Of a DNA stretch of 64,000 bases, positions 59,251 to 64,000 are shown piece after piece. The number at the start of each line of letters is the position of its first letter. Position 1 is the stretch's first letter. The position numbers and the translations under genes were made by a program. The stretch comes from Halomonas cerina (lineage in GTDB: Bacteria; Pseudomonadota; Gammaproteobacteria; Pseudomonadales; Halomonadaceae). The stretch spans positions 1 to 64,000 of the forward strand of contig NZ_JACHXP010000011.1 in the NCBI RefSeq assembly GCF_014192215.1, written 5' to 3'. The notes under the pieces were generated by a model. The model ran no database searches, was not told the origin of the DNA, and saw nothing but the letters and a program-made list of their open reading frames with translations.

Positions 59251-62016
59251 ATGAGCACCGAGTCCACACTGGATACCCTGCAAACCCTCGAGGCAGGCGG
59301 TACCACCTATCACTATCACAGCCTGCCGAAGGCCGCCGAGGCGCTGGGTGACATCGACCGGCTCCCGATGACCCTCAAGATCCTGCTCGAGAATCAGTTG
59401 CGCTTCGCCGATGACGAGAGCGTCTCCCGGGAGGATCTGCAGGCGCTGGTCGACTGGCAGAAAGAAGCAAGATCGACCCGTGAGATCGGCTACCGCCCCG
59501 CGCGGGTGCTGATGCAGGACTTCACCGGGGTGCCCGGCGTGGTTGACCTGGCCTCCATGCGCGCCGCCGTGGAGACGCTGGGCGAGGACCCGGCCCGCAT
59601 CAACCCGCTGTCGCCGGTGGACCTGGTGATCGATCACTCGGTGATGGTCGACGAGTTCGGCAACGCCAGCGCCTTCAAGGACAACGTCGCCATCGAGATG
59701 GAGCGCAACCGGGAGCGCTACGCGTTCCTGCGCTGGGGCCAGCAGGCCTTCGACAATTTCCGAGTGGTGCCGCCGGGCACCGGCATCTGCCACCAGGTGA
59801 ACCTGGAGTACCTGGGCCGAGCCGTCTGGACCCGGGAAGAAGACGGCAAGATGATCGCCTATCCGGACACCCTGGTCGGCACCGACTCCCACACCACCAT
59901 GATCAACGGCCTGGGCGTGCTGGGCTGGGGCGTGGGCGGCATCGAGGCCGAGGCGGCCATGCTCGGTCAGCCGGTGTCGATGCTGATCCCCGAGGTGGTG
60001 GGCTTCAAGCTCACCGGCAAGCTGCGCGAAGGCATCACCGCCACCGACCTGGTGCTGACGGTCACCCAGATGCTGCGCAGCCACGGCGTGGTGGGCAAGT
60101 TCGTCGAGTTCTACGGTGACGGCCTCAAGGACCTGCCGCTGGCCGACCGCGCGACCATCGCCAACATGGCCCCCGAGTACGGGGCCACCTGCGGGTTCTT
60201 CCCGGTCGACGAGGAGACGCTCAACTACATGCGTCTCACCGGCCGCGACGACGCCCAGCTGGCGCTGGTCGAGGCCTACTGCAAGGCGCAGGGGCTGTGG
60301 CGCGAACCCGGCCACGAGCCGATCTACAGCGATACCCTGGCCCTCGACATGAATGAGGTCGAAGCCAGCCTGGCCGGCCCCAAGCGGCCCCAGGACCGGG
60401 TCGCCCTCAAGGACATGCCCCAGGCCTTCGCCCGGGTGATGGACGACGACGACAAGACCGCCACGCCCTCCGAGGACAAGGGCCGGCTATTTTCCGAGGG
60501 CGGCCAGACTGCCGTGGGCGTCGAGGAAAGCTACTACGAGCATACCGCCTTCGAGCACCAGGACAGCCAGAACGTCGAACATGAAGGCAAGGCGTTCAGG
60601 CTCCATCCCGGCGCCGTGGTGATCGCCGCCATCACTTCCTGCACCAATACCTCCAACCCCAGCGTGATGATGGCGGCGGGCCTGCTGGCCCGGAAGGCCC
60701 GCGAGAAGGGGCTTCACACCATGCCGTGGGTCAAGACGTCGCTGGCTCCCGGCTCCAAGGTGGTGACCGACTACCTGGCCGCCGGCGGCTTCCAGGACGA
60801 CCTGGACGCCCTGGGCTTCAACCTGGTGGGCTATGGCTGCACCACCTGCATCGGCAACTCGGGGCCGCTGCCCGAGCCCATCGAAGAGGCCATCACCGAT
60901 GGCGACCTGACGGTGGCCTCGGTGCTCTCCGGCAACCGCAACTTCGAGGGACGCGTGCATCCGCTGGTCAAGACCAACTGGCTGGCTTCGCCCCCCTTGG
61001 TGGTGGCCTACGCCCTGGCCGGCAACGTGCAGAAGGATCTCGCCCGGGAGCCGCTGGGCGTCGACCGCCATGGCAAGCCGGTCTACCTGCAGGATGTCTG
61101 GCCCAGCCAGGCCGAGATTGCCGAGGCGGTCGAGAAGGTCAAGACCGAGATGTTCCGCAAGGAGTATGCCGAGGTCTTCGAGGGCGACGAGGTATGGAAG
61201 GCCATCGACGTGCCCCAGAGCCAGGTCTATCAGTGGGACCCCGATTCTACCTACATCCAGCACCCGCCCTTCTTCGAGGGCATGGGCCGCGACCCGGCCC
61301 CGGTGGAGGACGTCAAGGACGCCCGGGTACTCGCCATGCTGGGTGATTCGGTGACCACCGACCACATCTCCCCGGCCGGCGCCATCAAGCCGGACAGCCC
61401 CGCCGGGCGCTACCTGCAGGAGCGTGGCGTGAAGCCGGTGGACTTCAACTCCTACGGCTCGCGGCGGGGCAATCACGAGATCATGATGCGCGGCACCTTC
61501 GCCAACGTGCGTATCAGAAACGAGATGCTCGATGGTGTGGTCGGCGGCGAGACCCGTCACGTGCCCTCCGGCGAGCAGATGGCCATCTACGACGCCGCCA
61601 TGAAGTATCAGGAGGAAGGCACGCCCCTGGTGGTGATCGCCGGCAAGGAGTACGGCACCGGCTCCAGCCGCGACTGGGCCGCCAAGGGCACGCGGCTGCT
61701 GGGCGTGCGCGCCGTACTGGCGGAATCCTACGAGCGCATCCACCGCTCCAACCTGATCGGCATGGGCGTCGTGCCCCTGCAGTTCCCCGAGGGCGAGAGT
61801 CGCCAGACCCTGGGCCTGACCGGCGACGAGCAGGTCTCCATCGAAGGGCTCGGTGAGCTCACCCCGGGCGGCAAGGTCAAGGTGACCATCGCCTCCGACA
61901 AGGGCGAGAAGAAGCTCGAGGCGCTGTGCCGCATCGACACCGCCAACGAGCTGGAGTACTACCGCCATGGCGGCATCCTGCACTATGTGCTGCGCAAGAT
62001 GATTGGGTCGGCCTGA
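59251..62016 (+). CDS. acnA: Aconitate hydratase A
   Basis: Iron-sulfur TCA-cycle enzyme isomerising citrate to isocitrate; 921 residues (E. coli 891). [4Fe-4S] ligand cysteines at about 463 (SCTNTSNPS), 530 and 533 (GYGCTTCIG). Substrate motifs GTDSHTTMINGLGVLGWGVGGIEAEA (cited in part) and YGTGSSRDWAAKG. The extra length is largely an acidic insert near 390-430 (VMDDDDKTATPSEDKG). ATG 59251 has AAGGAGG 5 nt upstream. It ends in a strong terminator. Confidence 0.96.
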   Translation: MSTESTLDTLQTLEAGGTTYHYHSLPKAAEALGDIDRLPMTLKILLENQLRFADDESVSREDLQALVDWQKEARSTREIGYRPARVLMQDFTGVPGVVDLASMRAAVETLGEDPARINPLSPVDLVIDHSVMVDEFGNASAFKDNVAIEMERNRERYAFLRWGQQAFDNFRVVPPGTGICHQVNLEYLGRAVWTREEDGKMIAYPDTLVGTDSHTTMINGLGVLGWGVGGIEAEAAMLGQPVSMLIPEVVGFKLTGKLREGITATDLVLTVTQMLRSHGVVGKFVEFYGDGLKDLPLADRATIANMAPEYGATCGFFPVDEETLNYMRLTGRDDAQLALVEAYCKAQGLWREPGHEPIYSDTLALDMNEVEASLAGPKRPQDRVALKDMPQAFARVMDDDDKTATPSEDKGRLFSEGGQTAVGVEESYYEHTAFEHQDSQNVEHEGKAFRLHPGAVVIAAITSCTNTSNPSVMMAAGLLARKAREKGLHTMPWVKTSLAPGSKVVTDYLAAGGFQDDLDALGFNLVGYGCTTCIGNSGPLPEPIEEAITDGDLTVASVLSGNRNFEGRVHPLVKTNWLASPPLVVAYALAGNVQKDLAREPLGVDRHGKPVYLQDVWPSQAEIAEAVEKVKTEMFRKEYAEVFEGDEVWKAIDVPQSQVYQWDPDSTYIQHPPFFEGMGRDPAPVEDVKDARVLAMLGDSVTTDHISPAGAIKPDSPAGRYLQERGVKPVDFNSYGSRRGNHEIMMRGTFANVRIRNEMLDGVVGGETRHVPSGEQMAIYDAAMKYQEEGTPLVVIAGKEYGTGSSRDWAAKGTRLLGVRAVLAESYERIHRSNLIGMGVVPLQFPEGESRQTLGLTGDEQVSIEGLGELTPGGKVKVTIASDKGEKKLEALCRIDTANELEYYRHGGILHYVLRKMIGSA

Positions 62017-62097
62017 CAGGACCGCCTAGGTGGCTCGGCCTGACGCGGTCAGTTTAACCAGGATAGCGTCAGCAGCCTGATCACTCGTCGCTGACCG

Positions 62098-62130
62098 AAA
62101 GGCCCCACCGGGGAAACCGCTGGGGCCTTT
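62098..62130. terminator. Bidirectional terminator between acnA and the cupin gene
   Basis: AAAGGCCCCA (62098-62107) and TGGGGCCTTT (62121-62130), a perfect 10-bp stem with A and T tracts at its base. It serves acnA from the left and the converging cupin operon from the right. Confidence 0.85.
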
Positions 62131-62177
62131 ACGCTTGTCTCGCTGTCCTGAAGGCCCCGCACGGCCTTCGGGCGACA

Positions 62178-62570
62178 CTAGCGCCCGGGGTCAAAAGGCT
62201 CGACCTTGTCCTGTTCCGCCGGGTCGTTACGGGCGACGACCGCCCGGGCCGGCGCCGTGTCGCTGAGGTTAATGGCCTCGTGGGGCACTCCCGGCGGGAT
62301 GAACAGGAAATCCCCCGTCTCGCTGATCGTCTCGTTCTCGAGCGACGTTCCCCAGCGCGTGCATACCCGACCCTCCAGCACATAGATGCCGGTTTCGTAG
62401 CCGACATGAAGGTGCGGGTCGGCACGCCCGCCCGGTGGGATGACCACCAGGTGCATGGACAGCCCCGTGGCACCCACGGTCTGCCCCGAGATGCCGACGA
62501 AGTAGGGCAGGCGCTGCCGCGTCATCACTTCGACATCGGGACGGATGCCCTGGACGGTTGCTTCTGGCAT
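62178..62570 (-). CDS. Small cupin-domain protein
   Basis: 130 residues, a single cupin barrel. Motif 1 is PGGRADPHLHVGYETGIYVLEG, with metal ligands His/His/Glu; motif 2 is GDFLFIPPGVPHEAIN, with the last His. Such proteins include dioxygenases, isomerases and sugar-binding proteins, and the substrate cannot be named. GGAGG is 6 nt before the ATG. It lies 41 bp after an NTF2-like gene in the same direction, so they are probably co-transcribed. Confidence 0.8.
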   Translation of the reverse strand: MPEATVQGIRPDVEVMTRQRLPYFVGISGQTVGATGLSMHLVVIPPGGRADPHLHVGYETGIYVLEGRVCTRWGTSLENETISETGDFLFIPPGVPHEAINLSDTAPARAVVARNDPAEQDKVEPFDPGR

Positions 62571-62611
62571 GGTTCACCTCCGGAGACGCGGAGCGGCCCC
62601 GCCTTCCCTAA

Positions 62612-63040
62612 TCACGCGGCGCGAAGGCGATCGAGCACCTCCAGGATCGCCGGGGAAAGATCCGCATGATGATGCACCACCTCCCAAGCCTCCTCGACTC
62701 GCCGATAGATGTTGGTGACCCGGTGCTCGAACGTAACCGCCTCCCCCGCCAGCTTGAAAGTGCCGGACTCGAGTCCCACCTCGTAGGCCATATTACCCTC
62801 GATGCGCACAAGACGATCCTTCAGTTCGATCTGCCCCTCCGAGGCCACTCGAGCAAACGCCTCGAAAGACTCTCTGACCGCCCCCCAGCCGATCTGGCGA
62901 TCACCGATCGGATGCATGGCGGTCACCGCCTCACCGTGCGACCAGACCTCTTCCATCGCCGCGGCATCACCGTTGGCCATGCGATTCAGGGCCGCATAGA
63001 ACCGGCGCGATATGGCTTGAACATCATCTTCTGTCGACAT
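62612..63040 (-). CDS. SnoaL/NTF2-like domain protein
   Basis: 142 residues of the SnoaL-like/NTF2 cone fold: AISRRFYAALNRMANGDAAAMEEVWSH, GWGAVRESFEAF, TNIYRRVEEAWEVVHHHADLSP (each cited in part). Members include cyclases, isomerases and calcium/calmodulin-like association domains. Here it is a stand-alone domain; the pocket residues do not identify a substrate. It is the first gene of a two-gene unit with the cupin protein. Confidence 0.75.
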   Translation of the reverse strand: MSTEDDVQAISRRFYAALNRMANGDAAAMEEVWSHGEAVTAMHPIGDRQIGWGAVRESFEAFARVASEGQIELKDRLVRIEGNMAYEVGLESGTFKLAGEAVTFEHRVTNIYRRVEEAWEVVHHHADLSPAILEVLDRLRAA

Positions 63041-63115
63041 GGCAATGTCTCCTACCCTCGGCTTCCCCGAGAATCAGCTTAGACCAGCGGCCGGGTTGAT
63101 GCGCTGGAAACATGC

Positions 63116-63144
63116 AGGCCCCGCCGGGGGCCGACGGGGCCTTT
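63116..63144. terminator. Terminator after the malic enzyme gene
   Basis: AGGCCCCG (63116-63123) and CGGGGCCT (63135-63142) form an 8-bp stem. The plus strand continues TTTC; on the minus strand a looser T-rich stretch follows. It lies about 20 bp beyond the malic enzyme stop. Confidence 0.7.
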
Positions 63145-63162
63145 CAGGGGGATGTTAGCGGC

Positions 63163-64000
63163 TCAGAACGAGCGACGCCGGTAGCGCCGGTATTCCGGCC
63201 ACCAGCTGTTGCGCTCGATGGCCTGGCGCAGCTTGATGCCGTTGGTCTTGAGCGCCACACCCTCCCCTTGGGCCTGGCCGGCCACGTCGAAGGCGATCGC
63301 TTTGGAGAGCTCGCGGATCTGGGAGAGCGACGGCAGCAGCGAGCCGACGCCTTCCTTGACCAGCGGTGCCTCCCGGGCCAGCGACCGGGAGGCCGCCATC
63401 AGCATGGCATCGGTGACCCGGCGAGCATCGCTTGCGACCACACCCAGGCCGATGCCCGGGAAGATGTAGGCGTTGTTGCATTGGGCAATGGGGATACGGC
63501 GGCCCTCATGCTCCACCGGCGGAAAGGGGCTGCCGGTGGCCACCAGCGCGGCCCCATCGGTCCAGCGGATCACGTCCTCCGGCACCGCCTCGGCCCGGGA
63601 GGTGGGGTTGGAGAGCGGCATCACCACCGGGTTCTCGCAGCCGGCATGCATGGCGCGAATCACCTCCTCGGTGAAGATGCCCGGCATGCCGCAGACACCG
63701 ATCAGCACCGTGGGCCCGACCCGGCGCACCACCTCCCGCAGCGACTGGCCCTCCCAGCCCGCCGTGATCTCGGGATCGTGAGCCAGGCGCCGCTGGAAGT
63801 TTTGCAGCCAGGTCTGATCCGAGGTGACGAGCCCCTCGCGATCCACCATGTAGACCCGCGCGCGCGCCTCCCGCTCGGCCAGCCCCTCGGCCTGCATGGC
63901 CACCACCACCTGTTCGGCGATACCGCAACCCGCGGAACCGGCCCCCACGAACACGACCCGCTGGTCGGCCACGGTCTCGCCACGCGCCTGGCAGGCCGCC
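63163..64000 (-). CDS. NAD-dependent malic enzyme, C-terminal part (cut by window edge)
   Basis: About 279 residues are visible; the frame stays open to the right edge, so the N-terminal half lies outside. The NAD-binding Rossmann motif [17 protein letters not shown], then [56 protein letters not shown] and [10 protein letters not shown] (each cited in part) are typical of the SfcA/MaeA type. The internal ATG at 63972 is not the start. It oxidatively decarboxylates malate to pyruvate. SfcA type is favoured over the MaeB/phosphotransacetylase fusion because the protein ends soon after the malic domain. Confidence 0.9.
   Translation of the reverse strand, partial: AACQARGETVADQRVVFVGAGSAGCGIAEQVVVAMQAEGLAEREARARVYMVDREGLVTSDQTWLQNFQRRLAHDPEITAGWEGQSLREVVRRVGPTVLIGVCGMPGIFTEEVIRAMHAGCENPVVMPLSNPTSRAEAVPEDVIRWTDGAALVATGSPFPPVEHEGRRIPIAQCNNAYIFPGIGLGVVASDARRVTDAMLMAASRSLAREAPLVKEGVGSLLPSLSQIRELSKAIAFDVAGQAQGEGVALKTNGIKLRQAIERNSWWPEYRRYRRRSF

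Overview
The window is a 64 kb piece of chromosomal core from a GC-rich gammaproteobacterium. The most likely source is a halomonad (Halomonadaceae). This rests on the gene orders, which match those of the Pseudomonas/Halomonas group from memory (rpmE|priA-argS-SPOR-hslVU-DUF971, ubiE-ubiJ-ubiB-hisE-tatABC, rpsB-tsf-pyrH-frr through accA-tilS, map-glnD-dapC-yffB-dapD-dapE), and on acid-rich proteins such as the aconitase. No tRNA, rRNA, prophage, insertion sequence or CRISPR array was found.

Layout. 1-8 kb: rpmE diverges from priA; argS, a SPOR-domain protein, the HslVU protease and a DUF971 protein follow. 8-13 kb: ubiquinone genes ubiE-ubiJ-ubiB, hisE and the Tat translocase tatABC, converging on elbB. 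14-28 kb: hemB-ppk1 converge on phoX, a Tat-exported phosphatase with a Pho-box-like site. Next comes a DAHP synthase behind an elaborate leader, a 42-residue membrane protein, folM-fre-ubiD and rho, then ppx diverging from rho. 28-49 kb (minus strand): the envelope and replication supercluster rpsB-tsf-pyrH-frr-uppS-cdsA-dxr-rseP-bamA-skp-lpxD-fabZ-lpxA-lpxB-rnhB-dnaE-accA-tilS. 49-57 kb: map-glnD and the lysine genes dapC-yffB-dapD-dapE. 57-64 kb: a membrane-anchored cold-shock-domain protein, slyX, trxB, a CPXCG protein, acnA, a cupin/NTF2-like pair and the C-terminal part of a malic enzyme cut by the window edge.

Two non-genic signals stand out. First, arrays of 7-bp tandem repeats with different units (GCGACGA, GCCCGAA, GCTCGAA, GCGCCCA, GGAAGAA, GCCACGA/GCTACGA, GCTTCGG) begin exactly at stop codons: priA, hslU, tatC, elbB, trxB, slyX and a 133-residue unknown protein. 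Shorter or decayed versions follow dnaE and lie between ppk1 and phoX. All share a heptad register that usually starts with GC. Second, the DAHP synthase gene is preceded by two small ORFs, each carrying a Tyr-Tyr-Gly...Tyr-Trp...Phe cluster. The first is followed by mutually exclusive pairings ending in a strong terminator (an attenuator). The second ends next to the aroG ribosome binding site, part of which can be paired by an upstream hexamer.

Smaller points: a foldback element lies upstream of dnaE, and a piece of it recurs at the dnaE 3' end. hisI and trxA are missing from their usual neighbourhoods. A strong-SD 35-codon ORF is coupled to slyX. All functional calls come from reading the translations; no database search was run.
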